A DNA stretch of 64,000 nt from Adiantum capillus-veneris (taxonomy: Eukaryota > Streptophyta > Polypodiopsida > Polypodiales > Pteridaceae). Positions 1 through 48,269 of this stretch are shown here, one piece after another. Within the stretch, counting starts at the first letter, position 1; each line of letters opens with the position of its first letter. Location of the stretch: contig CM043958.1 in the NCBI GenBank assembly GCA_014529385.2, forward strand, positions 147,493,885 through 147,557,884, written 5' to 3'. A model generated the notes under the pieces. The model had not been told where the DNA came from and made no database searches. It worked only from the letters and a program-made list of their open reading frames with translations. Both the position numbers and the translations under genes were made by a program.

Positions 1-1640
1 TCTGGCATATTATGCCGTGGGCTATATAACCTCACTTTGTGGGACAAGTGTGGGAATTGTTTTGTAAATGCTATTGTAGATTCAAAGGCTAGTTCATATG
101 CAAACCTTTGGCATGCACATTTTGGGCATGTGAATTTTGCCAATTTGCTACATTTGCACAAATCTGATATGGTTGCCTCTTTGCCGCCTCTTGAAGCATC
201 TGTCAAACATGTTTGTGAAGGCTGTATTTTGGGTAAGATGCAGCGTTTAAAGTTTCTAAAGGATGGTTCAGTTAGGGCTACATGCAGGTTGTAGCTTGTT
301 CATAGTGATGTTTGTGGGCCCATGCAAACTCCGTCTTTGGATAATTACCTTTACTTTGTGACTTTCATTGATGATTACTCCAGACATGCATGGGTGTATC
401 CCCTTGAAGCAAAGTTCAATGTGTTTATGTGCTTTAAGCAATTTCTAGCTATGGCTAAAAATGTCTCGAAAAGTATTATGGGCACCCTCCTCCGATTGAG
501 GGGGGAGTATATGTCTCATGAATTTAATGCATTTTTGGCTACTCGTGGGATAAAACACCAATGTACAATGTCGTATACACCTCGACAAAATGGTGTTGCT
601 AAGAGGAGAAACGGGTTTCTTATGGAAATGACACAGGTCAAAAGTCAAGCTTTTTGGCTTGAGGCTATGATGTGTGCCACTTATATACTTAACAGGTGTC
701 CTACAAAAGCTTTATAGTCTATGACTCCATATGAAGCATGAAATGATAGAAAGCCTTTTATTGAGCACATGCGTGTTTCTGGTTGTTTGGCATATGCTTT
801 GGTGCCACAAATGTGGTGCAAAAAATTGGATGATAAGGTTGTCAAATGTATTTATGTTGGTTATGGTGCTGAAAGCAAAGGTTATCGGTTGTATCATCTC
901 CAAACAAAGTGTATCTTGGTTTCATGGGATGTTGTGTTTGTGGAAGATTTTGTTCGACCCTTGATATCATGTACTAGAGACATTAATGTAAGCTCACAAG
1001 ATATTTATGACACTTTGATGCCTCTTTTCGGTGGTGGAAGTTCGAATGTAAATTCCAATGAGGCAAATGTACAGCCTATGGGGGCTTCTGAAAATGTTAC
1101 ATATCAGCCTATTCCTGATGCAGATGTAAAGATGAGGAAAGGGTTGATAATGAGCAGGCTAGAGGTATGCCAAAATGGCTGGTGCATACTTTGCGTGAGT
1201 GTAAATTGATGCACCTTTGCCTAGTTGTACTCGTTCAGGTTCTCGCAATGCATCTTATACATCATATTGTTATGCTTTGGTTGTGTCTAGCTTATGTGAT
1301 GTCGAGGAACCTTTGTCTTTTGATAAAGCACAAAATTTAACAAATCGGATGTCTGTCATGCAATCAAATAATGATGTACTTATAGAAAATGACATATGGA
1401 GTTTATGTGATTTACCTCCTAGCAAAAGGGCCATTGGTACGAAGTGGGTTTGCAAGTTGAAACGCAAGACGGATGGTGAGATTGATTGCTATAAGGCTCA
1501 ACTTGTTACAAAGGGCTATCCACAACAAAAAAGCATAGATTATGAAGAGGCTTTTGTTCCCACTTGATGTATGACTACTTTGCATTTTCTATGTGCATTG
1601 GTAGCTCATTTTGGTTGGGATGTACATCCTGCATACAATA
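1..1640 (+). pseudogene. Decayed Ty1/Copia pol (GAG-pre-integrase, integrase, start of RT)
   Basis: This is a broken copy of the same Copia family as the intact element at 53276-58435. In order it shows the GAG-pre-integrase zinc region (LWHAHFGHVNFANLL, then CEGCILGKMQ), the integrase core (HSDVCGPMQTPS, FIDDYSRHAWVYPLEAK, YTPRQNGVAKRRN), the linker, and the N-terminal RT part (GTKWVCKLKRKTDGEI, ending near FGWDVHPA). Reading is interrupted by an in-frame TAG at 292-294 where the intact copy has Gln, by frameshifts near 480-640 and 720-770, and by further stops around 1130-1210 and 1564. It has no RT catalytic core, RNase H or 3' LTR, and it begins before the window. Several breaks look like C-to-T changes, as expected of an old methylated copy. 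Confidence 0.93.
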
Positions 1641-1919
1641 CCTTGTGTTCCATACTTCACCTACAAAATGTCATGCACCTATCTCTTCATGTGCTTCAAT
1701 GAGCACAACCTCTTGCTCATGCCAAGGAACACAACATTGTAGGATCTTAGCAACACAATGCTAATAGAACTGTAGGATCTCAGCAGCACAATGCCAATAG
1801 AACTGTCTTGCCATGAGCTCAAAATGTCATCTTTGAAGTACCATTCTTTTCCTTTGATCTCAGTTGACGTGCATAGGGATAAACCAATTTGTAAAATGAC
1901 CATTATGTCCTCCTGCCAT

Positions 1920-3900
1920 TATTCACATGCATTATGACAATAAACAGTGCTACATCCAACAAATCATCTTTCCACATTGACTCCTTGAACTCCATCAAGA
2001 AAATCTACAACCTCGAGCTGAGATAGATGGTCCGCAACTGCATGATACTAGTTAGGAGTGTGAACCACCGTAAATTCAAATTCTATGAGGATAAGCATCC
2101 ATCTTGAAAATTTCATGTGCACAATTTGCTTTGCTATTAAATACATTAGAGTTGACTGGTCTACGTGAAAAAAAAAACTTACTGCCTAGTAAGTAATGTC
2201 AAACTTTATTGATGCAAACCTTATTGATCAAATAAGTCATTCCCAAGGCTTCTCTTTTTGTGAGTGATTAGTTATGCTCATCAAGGCATAATATATGGCT
2301 AGCATAGCACTACTTTTCAACCTTAGCATGCATCAATAATGAGAAAGAATTAACAATCTCTTAGGTAGGGTTCAACGGTAGCTGATGCAGCTCTTTGGAA
2401 ATTTGCTTGAGCACTCTTAAGGCCAAAAGTCATCACTTCTGAAATGAATGCTCCCCATTTGATAAAGAATGATGTCTCATCCCTATATGTTGGAGCCATT
2501 CTAATCTAGTTATGACCCATTTAGAAAAGAAAGCATCTCATGGCATGTGAGATTATCTAACATGCCATCAACATATGGAATCAGATATGAATCTGGACTT
2601 TAACGGCATTCAGCTTCTTATAATCCACACAGACTCGCAAATTCTTATTCTTCTTTAGCAGTATGAGAATTGATGAAGCACATGTCTCCTTATCTAATGA
2701 TGTGATGCACCCGACCCTCAAGACCTTGTCTATCTTTTCCTTCATCTTGGCTGTGTAATTTGGATTTGTACGATACCATTGTTGTCGACCATTACTACCG
2801 AATAGGCTTAGTATCCCCAGTTAACATGATCCAATGCTAGGCAAGTGAATGTTACCCTTCATATATGTATAAGACCAAGCAAACAAATCTTTGAATTCTT
2901 TAAGTGACTCCTCGAGCTGCATTCTGAATTCGTCTTCCAGGTTACCTTATATCCTACCTGGTCCTAACTGGTTTAGGATCTTTAATACTGTCAAGATTCA
3001 AATTAATTATCTCTCCCTATATAATCTGCTTTGAGTATTCCCTCTCTTTAAGGAAAGATTTTTCTTTTTCCAATATTTTATTCCACTCTAGGATCTTCTC
3101 TTTTGATATGCATTGAATAGCCTCTTTTATAACCAGTTTTGGTTTCACTACTGTGTCGGCTACTCTCGCCTTAACGAGCTTTGACTTAGCCCAATTCTCG
3201 ACCTCTTTCTTCACTTTAGACAGCATGAAATTAGCACTCAATTCTTCAACAAATGTTGCATTCTCGATTGGGACTGACACATCCTTGTTACCCTGCTCCT
3301 TGTTATCTTTGACGAGGAATTCAACAACATCAATTTCAAACAAGCCTACCAATTTTTTTGTTAACAACCATGTTTCTATTCTCCTTGTCATCCTCCAACC
3401 CCTTAGCTGCGTAGATGCCTTTTGCATCTTCGGTTTGAACGGCAATGCAACACTTGTGCAAGCATGCACACAGACTTTAATCTTCTTTTTTCCTTTTGAA
3501 TTGTGAGTGTGTTAGCTACCCATTCTACTTGGCTTTGGCTCGTCAAAGCCAAGGTCTTCCTTCAACAGGATGTCAAAAAAGTAACAATGGTTGTACTCTT
3601 CTTTGATTGGCCATCTTTATAGCAAAAGGTGTGGATCAAACTCCTTGATGTCAAATTGCACAGAAAGTGCTTGTGTAGCACATTTACTCCCAATCCACCA
3701 TCAAGTGAGACATTTGGCACTACTACTCCTTGAACGCCAACTATGACTGTCGATACTTGTTCATCATTCACTATTGCAGGCAATACCTTTGCACTATTCA
3801 TTGTTGGCTCGATACCTCTTTATGCTATTTGGCCCACCTTTTCTTAGCCTCTTGATTGATTACCTTGACCAATTTCTCCCTAAATGTTGAAACCAACTCT
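1920..3900 (-). pseudogene. Decayed Ty3/Gypsy pol (protease, RT, RNase H)
   Basis: Read on the minus strand from about 3800 down, this holds a retropepsin-like stretch (VVPNVSLDGGLGVNVL, 3562-3801), a lysine/glutamate-rich linker (3017-3469), then an RT core in pieces across three frames. The RT pieces are NLRVCVDYKKLNAV near 2590-2650, a stretch matching the usual YNQIRMAP...ETSFFIKWGAFISEVMTFGLK block near 2410-2520, and RAASATVEPYLRDC near 2350-2390. RNase H follows at about 2060-2230 (FFFHVDQSTLMYL and VADHLSQLEVVDFLDG). Many stops and frameshifts make it non-functional. No LTRs were found around it. The order PR-RT-RNase H identifies Ty3/Gypsy; I cannot assign a lineage. Confidence 0.75.
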
Positions 3901-4690
3901 AAAATCTGTGATGTTGTCATTGATAGTGGTAAGTGTTGAAGTTGCTCCAACAAACCAAACTCATCGATTTGCCTCTTCTATCTCGGCTTCTCAGATGTCT
4001 TGCCTTCATTGGCCCAAGCTATCTCAACTAACTTTTTGTCTCGGTACAAAGGGTATTGAAAGTGTACTTTGCATCCAATATTGTGCTTCACGTGTTTGTG
4101 AAGCTTGCTACTCCACTTGAGTTTTGTTCATCTTGTTCTCAAACCGAGCATGTTGCCCGTCCGCTCTCTTCGGTATGGACCTACCTACTTGTGTACTTGC
4201 CGGAGCACCCTTTGCAAAAACCTAGTTCGGTTACCACTTCTTCACTAGCTGATGCGCTAAACGCACATGTGGTTGCTTTGATATTGTCGATTTTCTTGGT
4301 TTTTTTGAGTGTCATTGACCATCTCGGTGACTTGCTCCTGAATAGTTCACTGCTCAACCCACTTTGTTGCAGCTGGGACTAGGCTTGCTAGCCTTGGCTA
4401 GCACTAGTCTACCTTCTATAATTGCTCTGCTACAGGTCAATACTAAGATTGGCAAAGGACATCTTGTGTCATCTATCTCCACAAATGAAACTGCTTTTAC
4501 CCATGCTGGGGGAGTATTACCATTTGGAGGTGGTTGTTCGTTGAACTGGTGGTGCATGAATTAAAGTTTGTTGGACAACAACTTAGTGAGGCCATTGGCT
4601 AGTTCTCAGGCCATACGGCTACCCATTATTTGGCTTCGATCTTGTAAATGTAGACCTCAGTTCCATGCATGTTGTTGTGGTAGATGTCAC
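3901..4690. other. Unassigned intergenic stretch
   Basis: I see no recognisable gene here. It may be the decayed gag end of the neighbouring minus-strand Gypsy relic, since short open stretches continue in that orientation, but no zinc knuckle or capsid motif is visible. Confidence 0.4.
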
Positions 4691-5005
4691 ACCATGGCCT
4701 CTTTTCTAGGCATTCCATGTCCACATGCCACTCACTAGAGCAATGTCCACACCAGATGCTAGGCCGAAACTTGGTAACACAAGTTGGGTAACTACACCCC
4801 CATGGCTATGCGACATGATCCTCTCATAGCCTCTAGGTTGGCCATACCTAGGAAAGGTCAAAGACAAATGCATTGGGAGGATCTTGAGGACGTCTCGGAT
4901 GACAAAGAAACAGTCAACGGATTGACCCACGACCCCGCCCATCAAAAGGCTTGACTTGAGACCTCTTGTTTGGCAGGGCAACGCTCTAACCATGCGCCCG
5001 CGTGG
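4690..5005 (-). mobile_element. tRNA-derived SINE-like element
   Basis: On the minus strand, about 4998 down to 4930, there is a tRNA-like head: an A-box-like TGGTTAGAGCG followed about 30 bases later by a B-box-like GGTCTCAAGTC. This spacing is that of an RNA polymerase III internal promoter, and the GAGGTCTCAAGT context is typical of plant tRNA-related SINEs such as the Au family. The following ~230 bases form an unrelated body. I cannot see a clear 3' tail or target-site duplication, so the boundaries are approximate. A lone tRNA relic is the alternative. Confidence 0.45.
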
Positions 5006-5517
5006 GGTTACTTGTCCCCAAGGCGAAACTAGTCTCTAATAAAGTGAACTTGAACATGGGCAAAAGTAAACACGAACGAAAAAAGTAAACATGGACAAAA
5101 AAAAGTAAACAAGGACAAATCAAACGGCGTCCAAGCTTCGTGGGAAATGTGCTCCACTTCAGCGCCCTAGATCCACCGCTTGCATTTCATTCAATATACA
5201 TGTTGGATAGTGCCGAGGGGAAAAGAGGGGGAGGTAGGATTCTTCCTATATTTCTTTGATGTGAGCTTGACTCATTGCCTACTTCGATGAGAATGATTAT
5301 TTTGGTCCAAACGTAAGACTTACCAAAAGTTAATGAAAAAGTATCACAATTCTAACTTTATGCTTTTTTGTGCCCAGAGTTCGCTAGTAAGAGCTAACAT
5401 GATTATAAGCTTTGCAAGACCTTAACTTTTATGCCACATCATTTTATTGACACACGCATTGCTTGCTGGTATAAATAATTATAGAATATCGTTCCTAATG
5501 TGCACATGATTCTGATG
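5006..5517. other. AT-rich intergenic stretch
   Basis: Nothing recognisable. There is a short run of imperfect repeats of AAAAGTAAACAnGGACAAA at 5040-5120. This may be distal upstream sequence of the ValRS gene. Confidence 0.4.
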
Positions 5518-6000
5518 GCTCAAGAGTGGGCAACAAATTTTGAGCATGCAACCATGGGGTTTCACACAATCTCTCTCTCTCCCACCTTTTTTCTATCTTT
5601 TAAGTGGTCATGCTGAACGTTTCTCTCTCTCCAATGGTGGTTACATGCGGGTGTTTGGCGACACTATCATTGAGGCTCCATGCCTAATATAAGGAAGTGA
5701 TTGCGTGCACATGCATATGTTGGCCTTATGACAACTAGCTGACACGATCTGATGAGCACCTCACCCACTTTTCGGACCTTGGATGCAAATAAAGACCCTT
5801 TGCACTTTCCAAACCGCTGCAATGTGGAATGGGTAAGGGTGTCATCCCATTGGGATTGATGAGAGCGCAAACGAAGATGTACAAGAGTGTGGTGGGCCAG
5901 CTGCATGAGGTCGCCTATCTCTCTCTCTCTCTCTCTAAGGATTGTATTGAAACTTCTTCTCTTCTTCTCTCTTTCCCATAAGAGTGGGCAACAAGTTTTG

Positions 6001-6033
<33 letters not shown>

Positions 6034-6051
6034 CCCCATAAGAGTGGGCAG

Positions 6052-6091
<40 letters not shown>

Positions 6092-6174
6092 GCTCAAGTG
6101 GCGAGCAAGTTTCGAGCTCACGATCTCCTCTCTCACTCATTAGCTCAAGTGGCGGGCAAGTTTCGAGCTCACGA

Positions 6175-6207
<33 letters not shown>
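5518..6207 (+). repeat. (CT)n tracts interleaved with tRNA-like ~40-bp repeats
   Basis: A short unit resembling CTCAAGTGGCGGGCAAG followed by TTTCGAGCTCACGATC recurs at about 5518-5554, 5977-6005, 6037-6052 (partial), 6087-6129 and 6139-6181. The last two copies are almost identical, with a 52-bp period. Between them lie (CT)n runs at about 5922-5937, 6003-6031, 6053-6087 and 6179-6207. TAGCTCAAGTGG matches a pol III A-box, so the unit may come from a tRNA or SINE. The array ends about 170 bases before the ValRS start codon, so its CT runs (potential GAGA/BPC-factor sites) lie in the promoter or 5' UTR. Long apparent ORFs across the array are products of the dinucleotide repeat. Confidence 0.75.
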
Positions 6208-6209
<2 letters not shown>

Positions 6210-6379
6210 CGACGCCATATTATGGCTAAAACCTCAGGCTTAGGGTAGAGTTCAGACAAGGGCGCGTGGATCCTCGGCATTCTCTTCATTTGTCTCTGGA
6301 GGTAACGAGCGTGTGCGTTTGCTGTTCATTTGGGTACTCACCGGTGCGCTAACTTCATAGTTTGAGAAATATTCCAGCG
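6208..6379 (+). promoter_or_regulatory. Probable 5' leader of the ValRS gene
   Basis: This non-repetitive stretch directly precedes the ValRS start. An in-frame TAA at 6350-6352 closes the frame upstream of ATG 6380, so no in-frame N-terminal targeting extension can be encoded here. I cannot identify a convincing TATA box or transcription start; the CT-rich block just upstream could serve as a TATA-less initiator region. Confidence 0.4.
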
Positions 6380-43296
<36,917 letters not shown>

Positions 43297-43573
43297 GTAA
43301 AAAATGTATGTTTTTTCAAGGGCATGTAAGTTTTTTTAAAAAGGGCGTACACCAGACAAAGTGAGTCATGTGAAGCTGAGCTTAATTTTGATGGGATCAT
43401 TTTACATTTTTTGCTGGACAAATTGAGACATCTGTGAGACTTGTGGTCTCGAGAGTTCTAAAGGCAAAACTGATTTCAGCATGGGACGTAGGCATTAGTA
43501 GCAAAATGGAAGCATAGCATACTCCTTCAAAAAGCTGAGTTTGATTTTACCATGAGATATAGGCACTCATATG
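43297..43573 (+). other. Start of ValRS intron 17
   Basis: It begins GTAAAAAATG. No further ValRS exon is seen before the LINE tail at 43574. Confidence 0.5.
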
Positions 43574-44100
43574 AGAAAGAAAGAAAGAAAGATTTTTTAC
43601 GTCTATTAGAGGCCGAAATTGGCCGATGAGACAAAACAATGTACATGATAGGGTATCATGTATGTATCGGCAAAAGGGCAAAGGTACAAAATAAAATGTA
43701 ACAGTGCTATTGATAGGAAAGTGCTAAGGGGTAGTGATCCATGGGTGTCCAATACAAGGTATGGGTGGGGGTGTGGAGCTTTATCTCTAAGGGTGAAAAA
43801 AATCTATATTCTCAGCGAAGTACAATCATGAGATGCATCGATCTATCCAGTGCCATGATATGGCTGTAGTATGTGGTGCATGGAGGGTTGGGGGGTGAGA
43901 AGCCCTTTGAGTATGGCTACAGGATTTGCTATCTCTCTCTCCCATGCTGCCGCTATGGCCTGATAGTGACGAGTCTGGATCTCCTGGTGGTAGTCTCCGT
44001 CTCACTTTCATCTCCTCTGCTTACTGAAGTGTCACCCCTTTTGGTGGGGTAGGTAGTGCGGTGGTGTCCCACTAGAAGAAATTTGCGAGCTGTGACTGCG

Positions 44101-44148
<48 letters not shown>

Positions 44149-45935
44149 ACCTCCCCCGCCCGGATCGCGGCTGCGGTTGTAGGTGTTTGTAGAAGGCGCT
44201 CCTTGTGTCTCTGTGCCTCTAGTAAGAACTGTCCCAGCTGGCGTTGGTCTCTGGACTCCATGATCTCTCTCAGTGTCGGCTGTCCTGAGAACAAATGCTT
44301 GTATATGTTCCTCAATGCTGTGCATCTGCATACACGGTGCTCCTCACTCTCTATCTCCACTGAGCATAGTCTGCATGTCCTCTCCTCTCGTGGGATGTGT
44401 GCAACCTTGCTTGTCTCTAGCTCAAGCTTGTGTGATGAGACTTTGAGCTGGCCAATCACCACTCATGAGCTATGTGGCATGTAGGTGTCCATGTACCGCG
44501 GCCGCTGGATGAACCCTCTTGCTAGTGTGGTCAAGAACTGCTCTCTGTAGTACATCATCTTCGTGGGAAGAGGTTGTCTAGGTGTGACCCAAGTATCTCT
44601 CATGTAGAGGTGCCACAAGTCCACTCTGTTCCGCTCACTATGTGTGAGCCGGATGAATGGGGAATTTGGATCATACTGAGAGGGGGGTAGTCTCTCCATT
44701 TCTATCCATGTAGCTCAAACCACTGTGTCACATGTGAGTACCATGTGCCTGTCTCCCAATCTCTGAGAGCTGCCTGGAGGCCTTAAAAGCCTTGTGTGTG
44801 AGCCTATCTGCAGGTAACTCTTGCTTCGTGTAAATGAAGCATATAGTTTGGAACAAAGCCTCTACTAGCATAGGTGGGTTCGCCATCTCTGCTCGAACAA
44901 TGTCATGTGGTACTTTACGTGTGCTGCGGATCATCCAAGATAGCTACAAATCTGGGGCCACTCTATCTGGTTCAAGTGTTTGCTGATAGGCTTGGAGCCC
45001 ATATTGCAGCAGCGTACATCATAGCCGGTGTCATCAAAGTGTCGAAGAGCCACCCTTTGGTGCCAGGCTCCTGAAAGTGTGCTGAGTGGCATCTCCGCTC
45101 TAGCTTAGCCAATGCTGCATATCCTCTGGTGGGCCAATCTGTGGCAGCCCGGGCCATGGTGAAGCGCCTGGGGGGGCTGGCGAAGGTAACCCCTAGATAT
45201 GCATATGACTCTACCACCTCCACTCACCGCCTAGCTGCTGTGAAAACTGTGCTGTGTCTGACTCCTCTAGATGTGTGGAAGATTATGACCTTGGTTTTGC
45301 CAAGGTTCATCGTTATACCTCGCTGCGTGCAAAAATCGTCAAGGGTGCCAAGATGGCACTGTAGCCCCTCTTGTGACTAAGAGATTAAGACAAAATCATC
45401 AGCATAAAGCATAATATGTATTGGGGTACCTGCTAGACGTGTCCCTTCCCTCCAGCTCTGAGTAAAAAATCAGAGATCTCATTGATGTAGAGCCCAAGCC
45501 GTGTGGGTGAAAGGGGACACCCTTGCTTCACTCCGATGGTGCTAGCAATGATATGTGAGTGCTCCTGGGCATCTAACTCGTCCTGTCACTTGCTCATATA
45601 AAGCGTATATGGCCCAGATCATTTGTGTTGGAGCCCCCAATCCTTGTTGGCGCTAGGAAAGTCTCTCTCGTGGCACTGGGTCAAAAGCTTTGTGGAAATC
45701 CACAAAGCAGCAATATAGCTTCTTCTGCGCCTTGGCCCCATCAATCAGGCACTGCAAAACGAAGATGTGATCTATGGTAGAGAAAGCTTGTCTGAAGCTT
45801 GCTTGTCTTGGAGCTCTTAGGCCCTTCCTCTTTGCAAATGAGCTCAGCTCTGCCTCAAGTACTGCTCTATAAAGTTTGGCCATTGTGTGGCCAATCATGA
45901 TAGTCCTGGCTCCCTGGATCAAGGGTGCCACCAGA
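43574..45935 (-). pseudogene. 5'-truncated LINE (RT to C-terminal zinc region)
   Basis: 45931-45653 encodes RT sequence (SFRQAFSTIDHIFVLQCLID, LYCCFVDFHKAFDPVPRERL). The following RT blocks near 45380-45560 are decayed. 45223-44972 encodes VVESYAYLGVTFASPPRRF, the usual segment after the catalytic core. 44699-44463 and 44462-43953 carry the C-terminus with CRLCSVEIESEEHRVCRC. The 3' end reads GACGTAAAAAAT(CTTT)n at 43574. It belongs to the same or a sister family as units 1-3. A poly-C run of 48 bases interrupts the C-terminal region. Confidence 0.85.
44101..44148 (+). repeat. Poly-C homopolymer of 48 bases
   Basis: It is uninterrupted C on the plus strand (G on the LINE sense strand), translating as poly-Gly or poly-Pro. 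Length may be affected by sequencing or assembly error. Confidence 0.9.
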
Positions 45936-46544
45936 TTTGTGCATAGTGCCTAAAGGGGTGAGGGTGGATAAAGGGGTGTGAGGGTCGAGGGTAAGAAGAG
46001 AGTTGTGATGAGTAAACTAAGGCTAGCTCGTGAGTGAAATGTATAGTAGTGTGGGGGGTGTATGTGGTCTGTGTATGAGAGATGGGGGTGCATGTGAGAG
46101 AAAGTGAGGTGGGCATGGTCAACTCTGATGGGCCTTGGGGGAATGGTAAAAGAGATGACTCTCAGGGTCCTATGATGTAGTCCACTGCATCATAGTCCAC
46201 TGTGCTGCCTCTCCCCTTTGCTACACCATGTGGTATGCATGCCAAACCTCTTGGAGTGGGCCACTGTGCCATCCCGTTATAGATAAGGAGACGATGCTGA
46301 GATCCCAGTTTGATTAGGTGGTGCTTGTGGGGTGAGCCATATCAATTGACGTGTGCATGGTGTTTGTGTGCCCCATGGTCCGCAAGATCTCGAGATCCTC
46401 AAAGTCATAGATCTCACATTGTTGGCTGCAAGTCTTGGCATTGATGATTGAAGTCTCCTACAAGGGAGACTTCCCCATGAGGTGAGTACTCCATGATCCC
46501 CTTTGTAAGGCACATGTAAGGTGACTCACCACTCTCTCCATCCC
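45936..46544. other. Unassigned stretch
   Basis: No gene or element is recognised. It is low-complexity GGGTGT/GTGTGAGAG-rich up to about 46110. Confidence 0.4.
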
Positions 46545-47810
46545 TGTAATGGGAAGACACGACATGCCAATGGAAAAGAACAGACATAACAACTTCAAGC
46601 ACTTCAAAACAATGGAATTGAAAACGAGAGAGAAGACTTCAACCAGACACGGAGTGGCGTAGTTCCACCCCCAGAATGCACGGGCCCGAAGGGAGTTGGG
46701 CCGCCAAGCTGTGGGAAAAAAGAAGGCTCCTAGTAAGCAGAGAAAGGCACCATGAGCGGCAAGAGGAGGAAAAGGGAACGAGGAGGACTCTGTGTGTGTG
46801 CGTGCGCGCGCGCTCGGCACTTGATGCCGCTTGCAACCAACGCCATAGCTTCCTATATTGAAGGTTTTCTTAAAATCAAGTATTTGGGAATTTTGCCCTT
46901 GTATCACCTAAGGGCTTTGCGAGGTAGGAAAAAAGGAGGGCTACGAAGAAGAAAAAAGGAAAACGAGCAGAAGAAAGGGGCAAACGAGGTGTTGCAAGAA
47001 AGTTCTAAGACGGTTCTTGATACGATGAGGAGATCTTGGCAAGGAAAGAAGGGGCTTCCGAGAGCATATCCAAGAATTTGAGGAGCAAGTGTATGGAAGT
47101 TCGTGAACAAGTGGGAGTTAATGAGCAACAAGAGAAAGATTTAAGCACTTTTGTGGCTTTTTGGTGGGGTGTTGAAGCATTAGAAGTCGAGGTTCATGAA
47201 GAGGAAGAAGGTGATTATGAGCAATAGCTGAAGGTGATTATGGAAAGCAGTTAAGAGGAGTGGAAGAGCAGATCAGATACAATTTTTGTCGAGTACTTTT
47301 GGAGAAGGAAGGAGCAAGGGAATACGAAGAAGAAGGTGGGCGTTGGAGCAAAGGGGAAGAGCAAGGTGGAAAGAGGAAGAGTGTACCCTTTTCGTTTTCT
47401 CTTTCGTCAAAGCCTTCACTTCTCTCTCTTCTGCTCTTGGTTATGCAGAAGAAGTTTGAACAAAGAGCCATGTTCGCAAGTAAATTTTGTATTTGATTTC
47501 AAACTTCATTAGAAATACATATTTTGGTTCCAAAGCGTTATTTGTGCATAGTTTCCTTGTGTTGTGTGCTCTCTCTCACTTTTTTCTCACAGCGAGCAAC
47601 CCGGTGCTGACTCGGCTCACCTCGCAAATGCATATCCCCCAACATTGGCAAGAACTTCTACTTTTGCCAAGGTTTAGGCCCCTCGATCGGGATTCGTAGG
47701 TTGGCTAGGGTTAGGCTCAGGGAGTCCTAATCCTCCGGTCTTAAGTGCTTGACATGTCACAAATTGCTTGACATGTCACAAATTGCTTGACATGTCAGCA
47801 GTTTGTGACA
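46545..47810 (-). mobile_element. Family-A-like LTR with a replaced or inserted middle
   Basis: The first ~130 bp (TGTAATGGGAAGACAC, CAATGGAAAAGAACAGAC, CACGGAGTGGCGTAGTTCCA) and the last ~200 bp (TTTAGGCCCCTCGATCGGGA, CAGCAGTTTGTGACA) match the ends of family-A LTRs. Between about 46680 and 47560 the usual core and TATA region are replaced by about 880 bp of unrelated purine-rich sequence with short open frames (for example 46752-47081). Near 47750-47800 the 19-bp unit GCTTGACATGTCACAAATT is repeated in tandem. Confidence 0.55.
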
Positions 47811-48265
47811 TCCCTCCTACTTGAAGGAAGAGTAATCGTCCGCAATTATAACCACACAACAACTCAAGTTAGATCAAAAATATCCGAGGGTCATTTCGAG
47901 GATTCTCATACCATATCAAAGCTATTGATATTCTGGCGTAGCAAAATTAGCCAATCACACCCAGATTGCACTGATCTTTAGAGGAGCGTCTCGATGCACT
48001 AAAGTTACATACCCAAACAATCTCACCCAATTAGGAATATTCAGTGGTTGACACATCATGATGCAACTCATATGATTACAAATGCATGTAGGTTTTTAAT
48101 CCTAACCCATTTTAATAATGTGCCACTTGGCAAGAACCTGTAAGTTGGTAATTCTTTCTACCAGGGTCTAGGCCCCTTGCCCGAGATTTGCAGGTTGGCT
48201 AGGGCTAGGCTTAGGGAGTCCTAACCCTCTCGGTCTTCAGTGGCTTGACACGTCAGCAATTTGTG
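47811..48265 (-). mobile_element. Fragments of family-A 3' internal region and LTR end
   Basis: 47811-48110 matches the region before the 3' LTR of elements 1 and 2 (AGTAATCGTCCGCAATTATA, AACAACTCAAGTTAG). 48120-48260 is a second LTR outer-end fragment (CTAGGCCCCTTGCCCGAG, CTTGACACGTCAGCAATTTG). Confidence 0.6.
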
Positions 48266-48269
48266 AAAA

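Noticed and set aside
5667-6243. Long ORFs on both strands across 5667-6243
   Set aside because: They read through (CT)n/(GA)n repeats in any frame, giving RERERE or SLSLSL strings; not genes.
44032-44484. Glycine- or proline-rich proteins predicted around 44100
   Set aside because: They are translations of the C48 homopolymer within a LINE relic.
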